64,000 bases of DNA, from the NCBI GenBank assembly GCA_947652115.1, contig OX393568.1:13589717-13653716 (forward strand), read 5' to 3'. This stretch comes from Blastomussa wellsi. Its lineage: Eukaryota; Cnidaria; Anthozoa; Scleractinia; Plerogyridae. Below the pieces are notes generated by a model, which saw nothing but the letters and a program-made list of their open reading frames with translations, was not told the origin of the DNA and made no database searches. The translations under genes were made by a program, and so were the position numbers. How positions within the stretch are numbered: the first letter of the stretch is position 1; the number at the start of each line of letters is the position of its first letter. Shown here piece after piece: positions 26,001-32,924 of this stretch.

Positions 26001-28330
26001 CAGCAGCAAAGTTAGCACAGTCATTTTTATTGAAGGCAGTCAGACTTCTCCTAATCACAAAATGATAAAACTACTAACATTTTGATAACTTGTTTTCGCG
26101 ACTACAACATCCTCACTGAAACTCGTAATGGCGAAAACAAGTTATCAAAATGTTAGTAGTTTAATCATCTTGCGATTAGGAGATGTCTAACTGCCTTCGA
26201 TATAAATGACCGTAATAACTTTGCGGCTGATAAATCAGTGTATAGTATATCATAGTGTATACGTTTTCTGGTGAGGCTATTTTGTTAGTGCGCGCGACAA
26301 AACTTAAATTCAAATCTGGTACTCGTAGTCGTCCTCGTCGTAGAATCTAAAGGTCTCTAATTGATGTCCTTGTGAGGACATTAGTATAGTTTTTCAACGT
26401 ATGTGTATTAATTATAATACCAAAACGGACTTCACGTGATCTTGTTTTTTTTGTCGGTTTGTGATAGTCATGGTTAAAAGGTGCCGATGTACTGCTATGG
26501 ACAAATGGTCGAGTCACAGAATGGTTGCGGCTGGTTGATTTAGCTGAATATGCACCCAATCTCAGAGGAAGTGGAGTACATGGATCGCTCATGGTAACCA
26601 ATAACTTATCTCGTGTTCTCAAAAATTCTTGGTACACAATAGAACTTAATACAACTAAAAAGAATCTTCTCAAATTTCAATTGAAGGCAATTTTGCTTTA
26701 ATTGCTTTTCATAACAGTTTAAATGTTGAGCCGGCAGCAGGTTATGATGACAAAAGAAATCACGCACATTTAAGTGCGCATAATTTTTTATTTCATAATG
26801 ACAAGCTCCCTCTGAGGCTAACAGCTCGTGTACTTTTTCCACCACAGATTCTTGAGCCACGTTTCACTGCAGAAAGTCTTGCAGCATTATTGTCGATACC
26901 AACAAGTAAAACACTTCTTCGGCGACACCTGGCCACTCATTTCCAGTCCCTTGTAGGTACTGAGTGTCATCGCGTGAAGGAAGAAGCTGCCGCTGACACA
27001 ATGTTTCAACCACTCATGCCAGGAATTAAGCACAAGGCAAGACCACTTTGCAGCACTCCGACGACGATCTTATGATCGAAAAAAAAAAAAGTCTTTTAAA
27101 TAACCTAAAGGCTCTTTGTGATTACAATCGTACAGAGTTGACTGAACGGGTTACAATCACTTTAATATTTTTTAGATAGTAAAACGAACAGTGTCTTTGG
27201 GAGCTCTCCGAAAGCGCGGGAAAGGGGACGTTGAACTTGATGACTATGTGTGTCCTATGGACCTTGAGGTTCCTCCAGCACTCAAATCATATGTGGTTCA
27301 GCGGAGTAGACGGTCTAATGAACGCAATGAAGACTCTGCACGATCCAGAAAGAGAAGTGATGAAGATAACAGCTTCCAGGTATTAATCGATATTAAGATT
27401 CTCACTCTTAATAGGCTCTTTGCACGACCCAGTCACATGGTACAAAAAACACCCTTCTGGTGAGCAAGCTACGCTCTGGTACATGAAGTCGCTTTGTTTT
27501 GGATGTCCCAGCGTGTTGCTTGCTCACCAGCAGGGTGTTATTTTGTACCATGTGATTGGGTCGTGCAGAGGACCTATTATAGACATATTGTTCGTTGCAT
27601 AAATTATCACGCAAGTTTCAGTCATTTATGTCTGGACAGATGTCCAGCTTGGGAACTAAAGCTTGACAAACATACTAAGAATAGAAACTGTTTTGATTTG
27701 TTTAGTGTGGATGGTAGGTCCCCATATTTTTCATTTGTCTTAATTGAAAATTGAAAGTATTTTACGTAGTGATAAACCAGAGGGTTTCCATTCAGTTGCT
27801 GATAACCTTAGGAGGCTGTGTTAGTCCTGGGTTCAACACCAGCAACCGCTCACTGCAATTGAATAGATACCGGCTGAGCGTTGTATTATGTATGCACGAC
27901 AGAATGACACAATGAAATACGAAAGCTGCCAGTACAAACCGGCTGTATAAACAGGAAAAGAAACTTTGGGAAATATCGTAAGAAAACGCGTTTCTTTTCT
28001 TATTTTCTCTATTTTAGGGTGATGATCGTATAACAGGGACGATAGGAACTTTCTCCCAGGAGCTTGATTCTCTTACAGTAAGCTGTTTAAACTGTCTTAT
28101 TAAATCATTATTTGACTGCCAATGAAGGATGAAAGATCAGGTTTTATTCCCTTTGTACTTTAAGAGTGACTTAGTAGTGTCCCCCCCATCTTGTATTGGA
28201 TGTTTGTTCCTTTTGACAGGCTGATAGATTTTATTTTCCTTCTTTGTTGTGTATTTCTTATTTGTACCTCTGTTTTTTTTCACAGCATATGTTAAACGAG
28301 GAGAGACATCATGAATCTTACGAAGTGTGA
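355..28330 (+). CDS. PPFIBP1-like: Liprin-beta (PPFIBP family scaffold), complete, 21 coding exons
   Basis: Liprin-betas are cytoplasmic scaffolds that pair with liprin-alpha/LAR phosphatase complexes at the cell cortex and adhesion sites. Exons placed by frame-matched splice sites: 355-615, 699-920, 2962-3075, 3532-3646, 9492-9533, 11944-12053, 16350-16530, 17410-17583, 18036-18076, 19008-19099, 19910-20014, 22083-22290, 23058-23115, 24079-24167, 24775-24848, 25522-25570, 26468-26593, 26848-27036, 27176-27379, 28018-28077, 28286-28330. They sum to 2559 nt, 852 residues plus stop, close to the usual 850-1000 for the family. Seen directly: the family signature VLTDQVEAQGEKIRDLEF in exon 2, heptad-rich exons 2-6, and three SAM domains (about residues 490-558, 569-633 and 653-725). 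The start ATG at 355 has a good context (AAGATGG). All junctions keep frame. Intron 18 uses a GC donor. Confidence 0.95.
1572..2157 (+). mobile_element. Inverted-repeat element, family A copy 1 (liprin intron 2)
   Basis: Ends read GGTTTTATCATGACGTCA on the left and GTGACAGTGAAAACC on the right, an imperfect terminal inverted repeat. The interior contains GGCCGCCATGTTGG, shared with copies at 33308-33872 and 41872-42440. This copy also carries an extra hairpin (1926-1964) where GCCATGTTGGTGCCC is followed by its own reverse complement. Protein-free; a MITE-like DNA element. Confidence 0.6.
2635..2890 (+). repeat. Diverged dispersed repeat, family B copy 1
   Basis: Shares an extended, diverged match with 57640-57890, including TTTCCACC, AAGCATC, GGGCTAAAATTAT and AAGAAATCGTGACATCA. 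No coding capacity or clear ends were seen. Confidence 0.5.
2962..3646 (+). CDS. Liprin-beta exons 3-4: coiled coil
   Basis: Exon 3 (2962-3075) encodes LLNEKLELVTEISSLKIAL, matching the family's QKLDLMAEISNLKLKL. Exon 4 (3532-3646) encodes AEKEMEIEMLKDHIEVLLDE, a continuous amphipathic helix. These heptads would form the dimerising rod. Exon 3 is phase 0 to 0 and exon 4 leaves one base (phase 1). The rod is shorter than in vertebrate liprin-beta-1. Confidence 0.88.
3770..3990 (-). mobile_element. Old tRNA-derived SINE copy
   Basis: The minus strand carries a degraded tRNA-like head (GGCTTCACAGATTAGTTGGC followed by a B-box-like GGTTCAATTC). Its flank resembles the fresher copy at 50470-50690 (GAACTG(C/T).GATGT..A, CCTGTGAG, AAATTGGG). 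Considerably decayed. Confidence 0.45.
4176..4400 (+). pseudogene. GIY-YIG endonuclease fragment of a Penelope-like element
   Basis: The translated frame reads YKFSCVCCNAFYISETSCQF then STHIHEHLSSHKSSHIFKH. This resembles the GIY-YIG nuclease region of Penelope-like retroelements (Y-x-C-x-C-C-x-A-x-YIGET...RIxEH). The catalytic-type YIG appears as YIS, so it is degenerate. A 63-bp unit is exactly duplicated in tandem inside it (4228-4290 and 4291-4353), keeping frame and doubling the motif. Downstream at 4850 lies TCTGGCCGAAACATGG, a sequence typical of the ends of these elements. Confidence 0.6.
4900..5150 (+). repeat. TAACGG-rich degenerate repeat patch
   Basis: The hexamer TAACGG or one-base variants (TAACGC, TAACGT) recurs irregularly in about 250 bp. 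There is no tandem register and no open frame. Confidence 0.45.
5160..6097. other. Intron 4 sequence without recognised feature
   Basis: A 137-codon open frame at 5212-5622 has no domain or coding-like conservation that I recognise. GTTACCATGGCAAC at 5288 is an imperfect palindrome. Otherwise unremarkable. Confidence 0.4.
6104..8497. mobile_element. 2.4-kb foldback element with ~0.6-kb inverted arms and 6-bp TSD
   Basis: The left end TATGGTGGCCGACTGTTCTC and right end GAGAACAGTCGGCCACCATA are reverse complements, and the match continues for roughly 600 bp inward (6104 to about 6700, and about 7790 to 8497). CTTGCC lies on both flanks (6098-6103 and 8498-8503), a 6-bp target duplication. The same short protein-like frame appears in both arms (6394-6579 minus and 8009-8194 plus), simply because of the repeat. 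The central ~1.1 kb holds no recognised transposase. Confidence 0.85.
7917..7992. mobile_element. 76-bp palindromic MITE nested in the foldback's right arm
   Basis: TTAGCCTCCTACGCAGACG opens a near-perfect hairpin that closes in CGTCTGCGTAGGAGGCTA. AGCGTAGA flanks both sides (7909-7916 and 7993-8000). The left arm of the host element has an uninterrupted AGCGTAGA at the same place, so the empty site is visible and the order of insertion is certain. Confidence 0.85.
8510..9480. other. Intron 4 sequence, no feature seen
   Basis: AT-rich, no coherent frame, no clear inverted repeat ends. Confidence 0.4.
9492..12053 (+). CDS. Liprin-beta exons 5-6: small exon and end of coiled coil
   Basis: Exon 5 (9492-9533) is a 42-nt exon reading GQPPSALKSQLREK. 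It lies after a 5.8 kb intron filled with mobile elements. Exon 6 (11944-12053) reads VNHLKMEVEALTTACKEKDQ and onward, matching the family's VESLMAANEEKDRKIEDL. Exon 5 is phase 1 to 1 and could be skipped without frameshift. Exon 6 restores phase 0. Confidence 0.82.
9891..10846. mobile_element. hAT-like non-autonomous element
   Basis: TAGTGGTGGGAATCGG at the left end and ATCATCGTCCCACTA at the right form an imperfect terminal inverted repeat of hAT style. Several ATCGATTATAATCG-type palindromes sit near both ends. I could not define a convincing target duplication. A second hairpin element (10551-10642) lies within. Confidence 0.55.
10551..10642. mobile_element. 92-bp hairpin MITE
   Basis: TAGACTACTCGCCCTCG is answered by GGCTCGTAGTCTA, with further pairing of CTATGAGCGATAGTCAAC and GTTGACTATTCGCTAATAG. 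It sits inside the hAT-like element and is therefore younger than it. Confidence 0.65.
10855..11176. mobile_element. MITE with GGGGGTGATTACATGG ends
   Basis: TAAGGGGGTGATTACATGG is matched by CCATGTAATCACCCCCTA. The interior has at least six copies of CAGCCCGGGCT/CAGCCCTGGC-type palindromes next to GAAAT, so the whole element can fold. It abuts the hAT-like element just upstream. Confidence 0.75.
12960..13240 (+). mobile_element. tRNA-derived SINE
   Basis: GTGGAGGCCTAAAGGTTAGT, then GTGCTGGACTCTGGATCATG, resembles a tRNA head. The body contains TTCTTGGGAAAGACACTTTA, GGTGTAAAAATGGGTACC and GTGATGGACTAACATCCCGT. Partial, more decayed copies of the body are at 17840-17930 and 19530-19670. It lies in liprin intron 6. 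Confidence 0.65.
13250..14915. other. Intron 6 sequence, no supported feature
   Basis: Open frames at 14160-14462 and 14531-14785 occur. The latter would be very hydrophobic, but it is AT-rich and I see no splice context or family. Left unannotated. Confidence 0.4.
14922..15559. mobile_element. Inverted-repeat element with ATTAACCCATTGACTCC ends
   Basis: ATTAACCCATTGACTCCTGG on the left matches GGAGTCACTGGGTTAAT on the right. A tandem pair ACGGCCGGTT sits next to the right end. No coding sequence. Confidence 0.7.
15614..15830. mobile_element. 217-bp MITE with 8-bp TSD (hAT-like)
   Basis: CAACCCTCCGAGTTGG and AACTTGGAGGGTTG form the ends. The flanks TAAATAGC (left) and TAAATGGC (right) are an 8-bp duplication with one mismatch. 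The interior repeats the word GGCGACTAAA/AGCGACTAAAAT. Confidence 0.75.
15842..16249. mobile_element. MITE with TTAAAGT(A/G)CCTATGAAGTG ends
   Basis: TTAAAGTACCTATGAAGTGA is matched by TCACTTCATAGGCACTTTAA (written as reverse complement). The arms extend imperfectly inward. It lies 12 bp after the previous MITE and about 100 bp before liprin exon 7. Confidence 0.75.
16350..18076 (+). CDS. Liprin-beta exons 7-9: serine-rich linker with basic motif
   Basis: Exon 7 (16350-16530) is serine/threonine-rich (SADLVTTTSSTSSPEPYAVS) and probably disordered. Exon 8 (17410-17583) carries the basic block KKHGIRASFGKGLKKLRGHK followed by SSSEPNL. It corresponds to the liprin-beta segment RKVRSSFGRGFFKIKSNK...SAPNL. 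Exon 9 (18036-18076, 41 nt) encodes ATEREGNQYSQIK. Phases chain 0-1-1-0. The basic SFGKG patch is conserved across the family. Confidence 0.87.
16941..17018. repeat. (ATT)n microsatellite
   Basis: About 26 uninterrupted ATT units in liprin intron 7. Confidence 0.95.
18348..18640 (-). mobile_element. Dispersed repeat, family C copy 1
   Basis: Contains GCTTACATAGCCTC, AGATGAGGCCATGTAAAC and ACACCTATCAACCAATAAGA. Their counterparts are in the copy at 29950-30400 in the opposite orientation. The ends of the core pair as an inverted repeat around CATAGCCTC/GAGGC.ATGTA. Confidence 0.55.
18662..18680. repeat. Poly(G) tract
   Basis: Nineteen consecutive G residues in liprin intron 9. Confidence 0.9.
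19008..20014 (+). CDS. Liprin-beta exons 10-11: linker with FGK and LRRTRSLS motifs
   Basis: Exon 10 (19008-19099) ends in KKKSSSKFGKAFTK, and exon 11 (19910-20014) begins LRRTRSLSMNPDD. Joined, they match the family's GIMKLFGKLRRSQSTTFNPDD. The RRTRSLS sequence is a plausible basophilic-kinase or 14-3-3 site (inference). Phase 2 on both exits. Exon 10 is read in a different frame from a longer open frame overlapping it at 18994-19197, and the homology decides the frame. Confidence 0.88.
20410..20994. mobile_element. Inverted-repeat element with AGGC...AAACGCCG ends
   Basis: TAGGCCCGGTCCAAACGCCG on the left and CGGCGTTTAGAATGAGCCTTA on the right are imperfect reverse complements. The right end also carries a small AAACGCCGC/GGCGGCGTTT hairpin. 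No coding capacity. Confidence 0.6.
20995..22080. other. Liprin intron 11 remainder, no feature seen
   Basis: AT-rich sequence with no convincing frame, inverted ends or repeat units. Confidence 0.4.
22083..22290 (+). CDS. Liprin-beta exon 12: SAM domain 1
   Basis: One exon encodes nearly the whole first SAM domain: LPFSQWSRQMVVSWLVDLGL, then QDLLKASPAQLERDMGL and HRKKLQLALQ. It aligns throughout with the family's PFAKWTKEQVCNWLMEQGLG and SLHRKKLQLALQ. SAM domains here bind partner liprins. Acceptor TTCATTTAG, donor GTACAT, phase 2 to 0. Confidence 0.95.
22787..22882. mobile_element. 96-bp hairpin MITE
   Basis: AGACCCTTCGCC opens and GGCGAAGGGTCT closes. Internal pairing of AAGGGCCACAGGTCAATAGC with GCTATTGACCCGTGGCCCTT makes almost the whole element one stem, with a loop around GGCGGAGTATCGC. 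Confidence 0.8.
23058..25570 (+). CDS. Liprin-beta exons 13-16: SAM domain 2
   Basis: Exons 23058-23115, 24079-24167, 24775-24848 and 25522-25570. The domain reads HWVLGWLDDIGLPQYKDSFS across the first junction, then VDGRMLNYLTF, then LKVHNALHHITFKRAIQCLR, then LHNFHPNCLKR. Each piece matches the family order WVTRWLDDIGLPQYK, DGRMLHYMT, VLHHLSIKRAIQVLR and NNFEPNCLRRR. Phases chain 0-1-0-2-0. A LINE fragment sits in the 963-bp intron between the first two exons. Confidence 0.93.
23539..23778 (+). pseudogene. Non-LTR retrotransposon reverse transcriptase fragment
   Basis: EEIKASVFADDTTVFAQDTE contains the catalytic F/YADD box of reverse transcriptases, followed by MLDKFGSISGLQVNKSKTEA, the usual post-catalytic motif (F...SGLxxNxxKTE). 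Only this roughly 75-residue piece is left, ended by a stop. It lies in the liprin intron between exons 13 and 14. Confidence 0.8.
25900..26357. mobile_element. 458-bp foldback MITE
   Basis: GAGACCTTAAGATTCTGCGA and its near reverse complement ending in GGTCTC bound two arms of about 200 bp. These pair through ACGACTACGAGT, CAAAATAGCCTCACCAGAAA and AACATTTTGATAACTTGTTT. It lies in liprin intron 16, about 110 bp before exon 17. Confidence 0.85.
26468..27036 (+). CDS. Liprin-beta exons 17-18: SAM domain 3
   Basis: Exon 17 (26468-26593) carries LLWTNGRVTEWLRLVDLAEY and APNLRGSGVHGSLM. Exon 18 (26848-27036) carries ILEPRFTAESLAALLSIP and KTLLRRHLATHFQSLVG. This is the most conserved part of all liprins. 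The acceptor of exon 17 is GTGATAG at 26461-26467; a nearer AG (26479-26480) would give the wrong phase. Exon 18 ends CACAAG followed by GCAAGA, a GC donor. No in-frame GT donor exists before the stop. Confidence 0.93.
27176..28330 (+). CDS. Liprin-beta exons 19-21: C-terminal tail
   Basis: Exon 19 (27176-27379) has SLGALRKRGKGDVELDDYVC followed by PMDL, matching GNLRKKKQEDGEEYVCPMEL. Exon 20 (28018-28077) has TGTIGTFSQELDSLT, matching RQIGAFSEGINNLT. The last exon is only 45 nt (28286-28330), after a TTTTTTTTCACAG acceptor. It encodes HMLNEERHHESYEV and stop, where human proteins have HMLKEDD. All are phase 0. No convincing poly(A) signal was found close to the stop. Confidence 0.88.
27410..27578. 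mobile_element. 169-bp hairpin MITE
   Basis: The left arm AATAGGCTCTTTGCACGACC...GGTGAGCAAGC pairs with the right arm GCTTGCTCACC...GGTCGTGCAGAGGACCTATT over about 60 bp. Located 30 bp after the exon 19 donor. Confidence 0.8.
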
Positions 28331-29940
28331 CAAATTTTATTTCGCAAAAGAAATTTGAATGCGATCTATTTTTCCTGTTAACATGTCTTTTCAAGGAATA
28401 ACGTTTTACAACTTATCTGCACTTAGCTTATCCTCGGAGATCCCGTGGGCGCTTAGTTGGGGCGACACGAAGTAATCGAGCAGCAAAACCGGGTTTGGGG
28501 GGGAGGGGTGGGGGAGCAAACAAAAATTTACAAGAATTATTCGCACCGATTTTGCGGGTGAATGCTTCTCACGCCCTTGAATTGCCTCTTACCCGGACCC
28601 AGCGGTCTACCCGGGGATGGTGCTTGGTCCCTTGGGGATCATATATTAACGTTTCTTAATACAAATTGGATACCGAATTGTACAGGTTATGACATCAGAG
28701 TTTATATTACAGATTTTATAATGCGCAACATTAAATGTAAAGATGTTTTGTCAGAGATTTTAGCAGTTGTTAAGGGGAGCTTTGCCAGGTATAACTTGGT
28801 CGCTTGGGTATCACATTGGTGGGCTTCAAATGCAGACTACAGACCCGGTTACAGACTCCGTTAGCATTCATGTTCACGGGTTTCTCAATATTTCACGATA
28901 TTTTACAAATTCTGCAGGTCTGCAGTCTGCATTTTTCGCACAACGATATCACATGCTTTTGACTTCTTCATATGCTACGAACAGTAGACAACTATAAACA
29001 AGAAAGGATGAATTTCAATTATAGAAAATTAATGCGAGCGGGATCAAGAATGGAGGAGTTAGACTTTTTCATTTCTGGCTTAATTCTTGACATGCTTTCT
29101 TAACATGACAGTGTACACTGTTCACATCATCTCTATTTTTCAACGCAAAAGAATTCGAGAGAAACAGCGGGCGAAACGAGCGCGAGTACGAGGGGAATAA
29201 ATCCCACAAACTCTACAGTTTATTCCCCAGAGCGTCGTGCTGAAGTCTACTGTTTAGGCTGAATTCTAACTTGGTCTATGAACGTATTGGCGCTGCCCAC
29301 CAACCACCGAACGCTATCATGTGCTGGCATCCAGTTCGCTCGCGACTCTGCCGTGTTTATCGAAAGAAAGAAAATAGAGGCTGTAAACAGTGTGTACCAG
29401 TTGATGCGGGGCGTCACATTTATATAGGCATTATTGTTTATGTTATACACTAAAGCTGATAGTAAAGTTACACTTTTACAATTTCTGTTGTTGTTTGTTG
29501 GAATTTTATCAGTTGATATCGATTGGTTACTGCGCATACTTTGAGCGATGTAAAGAAAACCATTACTAACCTCTCGCAGCGAGGTCTGCACGAAAACGAC
29601 CGAGGGCGAATATTCTCGAATACGGCTCGAGCAAGCTAGTTAGTAAGTAGTTTATGATATGACACTCGGGTCATGCATGCTTGTTAATAACGCACTTTCG
29701 GTGACCTGAATTTAGAGGCTTTCCGCCGTGACGTGTTTTGACGTCGCGAACAATTCAGAAAGGACAAGCTACCACGATTTTGAAAACATTTTTTTTAATT
29801 AGAGTATTTTTATGTTTTCTTTCCGCAGTTCTAGTTGCAAGTTTTAAATTATCCAACTTTAGAAAAACATACGCGGCTTAGGACCGTTTCTATTGAACGG
29901 TCCGTATGGCAAAATCCCGACCACGAAAGAACCAATCACA
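28331..29940. other. Spacer between convergent genes, no gene found
   Basis: Contains a partial hairpin (about 28826-28935, TGCAGACTACAGACC / GGTCTGCAGTCTGCA) and a GGGGAATAAA/TTTATTCCCC pair at 29190-29230. Open frames here lack recognisable domains. Confidence 0.45.
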
Positions 29941-29949
29941 ACGTTCGAA

Positions 29950-30400
29950 TTTTCCTTGCCATATAATATAAAATAACTGAGATACTACGTGCGCTCTCAT
30001 TGGTTGATAGGTGTGTTTAGATGCGAGTATGCAAACACGATTGTGACGTAATAGTTTCGTACGTATTTTTAAGAAATATTTTATAAAAGCAATCGAGGAC
30101 GTTTTCCGTGTTTACATAGCCTCATCTAAAACCGAGACGCAGTCGAGGGTTTACATGAAGGTCGGAACACACGACGCTGTCTTTCGCTCATTTTGGTGCT
30201 GCGACCTGGTCCACAAATTCAAACTGATTTGATTTTGTGCGACACGTCTCAGCGACAAAATTTTCGCCAGAAATGCAACGTACACACAAGGCGACATGTT
30301 GCCTCGTATGTTCCGACCTTAACTGTCTCGAATTCTCCCGAACCCCCTCGTGTTCATATGAGGCTATGTAGACACGGTAAAAGCCCTATATTGCTTAAAT
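29950..30400 (+). mobile_element. Dispersed repeat, family C copy 2, interrupted by a MITE
   Basis: Matches 18348-18640 in inverse orientation at its flanks (TTGGTTGATAGGTGTGTTTA; TTTACATAGCCTCATC; GAGGCTATGTAGACACGG). A 163-bp element (30158-30320) sits in the middle. Confidence 0.55.
30158..30320. mobile_element. 163-bp MITE nested in family C copy 2
   Basis: AAGGTCGGAACA and TGTTCCGACCTT form perfect 12-bp ends. The corresponding sequence is missing in the other family C copy, so this is an insertion. Confidence 0.65.
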
Positions 30401-31222
30401 GCAGGGTAAAGGTACGAGAAGACGTAGCGCTACTTGCAAACACGAAACATTCACACGATGGGGACCAAATAACGACGCGCAATTTGTCCACAGACCCGCG
30501 CGCAGTCTCCGGCCAATAGGTGAAATTCTAACTGCCACTTGGGGGATAGACTTTTCTGGCGATCGCGACTACTCCGAGCTGGAACAATTATTCCCTTGCC
30601 AGCAGAGGGTGATTTTCAGCCGTTCTGAACGGTTAATTTTGGATTTTGTTAAGTTCACTTCCATCCAAATACCAAACGCCGTCTCACTGTCGGGTCCTGT
30701 AAGATTATTCTCTTGGTCAAATTCTCGCTTAGTTTCACCTAAGACTAAGTTTTTTACAAATAAAGTTCACTCACACTGTTTATTGCTCTCATTATTTATA
30801 TAATTTAAAACAAGTTCTATTATTCCCGTTCACAATTAAATACCCTCCGGTTTATTTACATGGAGGAAGGTAACAATTAAATACTGTTTCCTAGAATAAC
30901 CCAATATAAAAACCGCGTGATCCGGTACACTCGTTCAATCTTTCTTCTTGCCACGATAACTTGCTGTTGAAATCACACAAATTTTAATTTTAGAACTCAG
31001 TTTTCGTTTATATAATAAGCCCAATTATGGGCGCATTTTGATTGGCTCCTACCTACAATCTATTAGAGGACAGACGCACTGATGGTGTCAAGCCTTTCAT
31101 ACTTTGTTTCTTTATTGTAAAGAACAAATAGATTCCATGTTGCCGTGCGTCTGCTCAGTAATAAATCACAGAAGAGGTGAAAATGTGGTAAGAACATCAG
31201 TCATCAGTGACACTTTCGGTTG

Positions 31223-31350
31223 TAGCCTGCGAACAGGCTCTCGAGTGGAGAAAATTTCGGCGAGCGAATTTGCGAGCGTGTCCTGGGTCCTGCGCGTTTT
31301 CCTTCTCCCCAGGCTACGCTCGACTCGCTGGGGAGCCTATTCGCAGGCTA
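31223..31350. mobile_element. 128-bp MITE with TAGCCTGCGAA ends
   Basis: TAGCCTGCGAACAGGCTC is mirrored by GAGCCTATTCGCAGGCTA. The interior has CCCCAGGCTACGC and GCTGGGGAGCC. A solitary fragment of the same end (ATTCGCAGGCTAAG) occurs at 2527. Confidence 0.7.
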
Positions 31351-31619
31351 AGGCAGTGTTCACACTTGGTGCTAGGGTACGGTGCCGGAGTACGATTCTG
31401 AGCTGGGCACCACTGTGAACACACCTTTTTTCAAGTACCCACTCCAGAATTCGTGCACGGGCACCGTGCCCGAGTACAAGGTCTCGCGGGCACTCGACAG
31501 TACTTGGGTACTTTGGTTTTCAGTGTCACGGCGCACTTTTTTCCTGGTGTCCAGGTATCAGTGCTCGGGCACAAACTCGGCTGTCGCCTCGTGTGCCAGG
31601 TTTTTGTTCTTGCCACATT

Positions 31620-32440
31620 TTGACGTCATCATTTCATCGCCATCATCACTGAACAGACGCACGCCAAAATGGAATCTATTTGTTTAACAGTAGCTGGTGA
31701 TTGTGTTAAAATCTGTTAACTAGGTCAAGATTGAATAATATTACGCTCATTATCTACTTGCATTGGCTTCTAGCAAACGACAAATCACTGCACTGCTGAT
31801 CCATATGCTGATAAACAAGGCTTGTAGTAGAGTTAACGTAACAATTGCATAATTCCCATTGAAAAACAGAGAAGCGCTCATTTACTTCAACATAACTTGG
31901 TCGTCAGTTCCAAAACACAACAGACCGATTTAGAATGCAGTCTAGAGACTAAAACCTAAAATAAAGAAATAAAAACCTCAGTTCTGCAAAAATACTGACA
32001 CCAGTACTTCTCCAGACTGCCCACATTTAGATCATCGGCACCTCCATATTATCACAAACCATGCGTTAAAATTTTAAAGCGTTAAAATATGTTCTGCGGC
32101 TCGAGAGAAGTTTTTCCTTGTCACCAAGTTTACGTCAACCAAGTAAAAAGTGGATAGTCCATGGCTCCATGTAACGGAAACTTCACACGGAGTAGTGACA
32201 GTCTTGTTATCACTGAAGCGTCTTTTGATTGGACATCAGCGTGACGTAACTAGTAGAACCCTTCACTCCAACTGTCACCATCATTAGATCTCGCCGGACT
32301 CACTCCACGAGGGGTTGGAATTCTCCTTTGAAAAAGAAAGGATGCAAAACATCAAAAAAAGAAAATAACAAATAGTCATTTCAGCAAGAAACAAATGACA
32401 AGGAGTGAGGAGAGAGGACGCCCACACAAAGCAACAGAAC
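31620..32440. other. Downstream spacer of the SLAIN-like gene
   Basis: No coding frame or repeat with definable ends. The SLAIN-like 3' UTR probably starts at about 32430. Confidence 0.4.
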
Positions 32441-32446
32441 TTTATT
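32441..32446 (-). promoter_or_regulatory. Poly(A) signal AATAAA for the SLAIN-like gene
   Basis: TTTATT on the plus strand reads AATAAA on the minus strand, 189 bp past the SLAIN-like stop codon. The placement fits a short 3' UTR. No transcript evidence is available. Confidence 0.5.
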
Positions 32447-32634
32447 GAAACCTCTCAAACAGCATAGACAATGGCTAATTTGTGCAACACTAAACAAGCC
32501 AAGCCTAAGCTTGAAAACAAGACAGAAAGTCAACACAATCTAGAATGTATCACATGAAAGTAGACTTACAAATGGTTGGGTGGACAGGAAAAGCTGTTGC
32601 TCATAATTTTTATGGCAAGAATCAGAAAACTAAA

Positions 32635-32924
32635 TCACGGGGCCTTGCGTGCCACCTGATAACATAACTTGGGCCCAGCCCCCACATCACTGTGGGAAAT
32701 CGTTTCTCGTATCGCCTCCTTTGCAAGCTCAGCCGGCGACAAAGCCACTTCATACCTTGGTGCTGCCAGCTGACCAGCTCTGGGTGTGACTGGTTTCCTT
32801 GGTGATGGTGAGTGTGGTAGCGGAGTTTGAGGCAAACTGCGCCTGCGTACTTCAACATCCTCTGCTGTCCGAGGCCGAGCTCCAGGCTCACGTCTTCTCA
32901 CTTGATTTGGTTCACGTCGTCTCA
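32635..32924 (-). CDS. SLAIN-like exon 15: C-terminus
   Basis: Terminal exon of 290 nt. It begins with two tandem RRREP units (VRRREPNQ, VRRREPGARP), then VRRRSLPQTPLPHSPSPRKP (a basic SLP / SP-rich stretch) and ends with ALSPAELAKEAIRETISHSD, a helix-like segment, stopping at TGA 32637-32635. SLAIN proteins also end in basic RRSLP-type sequence. The serine-proline-rich basic stretch is the kind of sequence used for EB/microtubule binding (inference). Confidence 0.8.

Noticed and set aside
28078..28125. Read-through of liprin exon 20 to a nearby stop as the natural C-terminus
   Set aside because: The donor GTAAGC is good and the 45-nt exon at 28286 gives the conserved HML continuation.
30193..30519. 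108-codon plus-strand frame
   Set aside because: It spans the border of a MITE inserted in a dispersed repeat, so it cannot be an ancestral gene.
31382..31687. Open frames on both strands around GC-richer DNA
   Set aside because: The segment is built of repeated GGGCACCG/CTCGGGCAC words and short inverted repeats (GTGTTCACAC / GTGTGAACAC type). Likely repeat DNA, no family.
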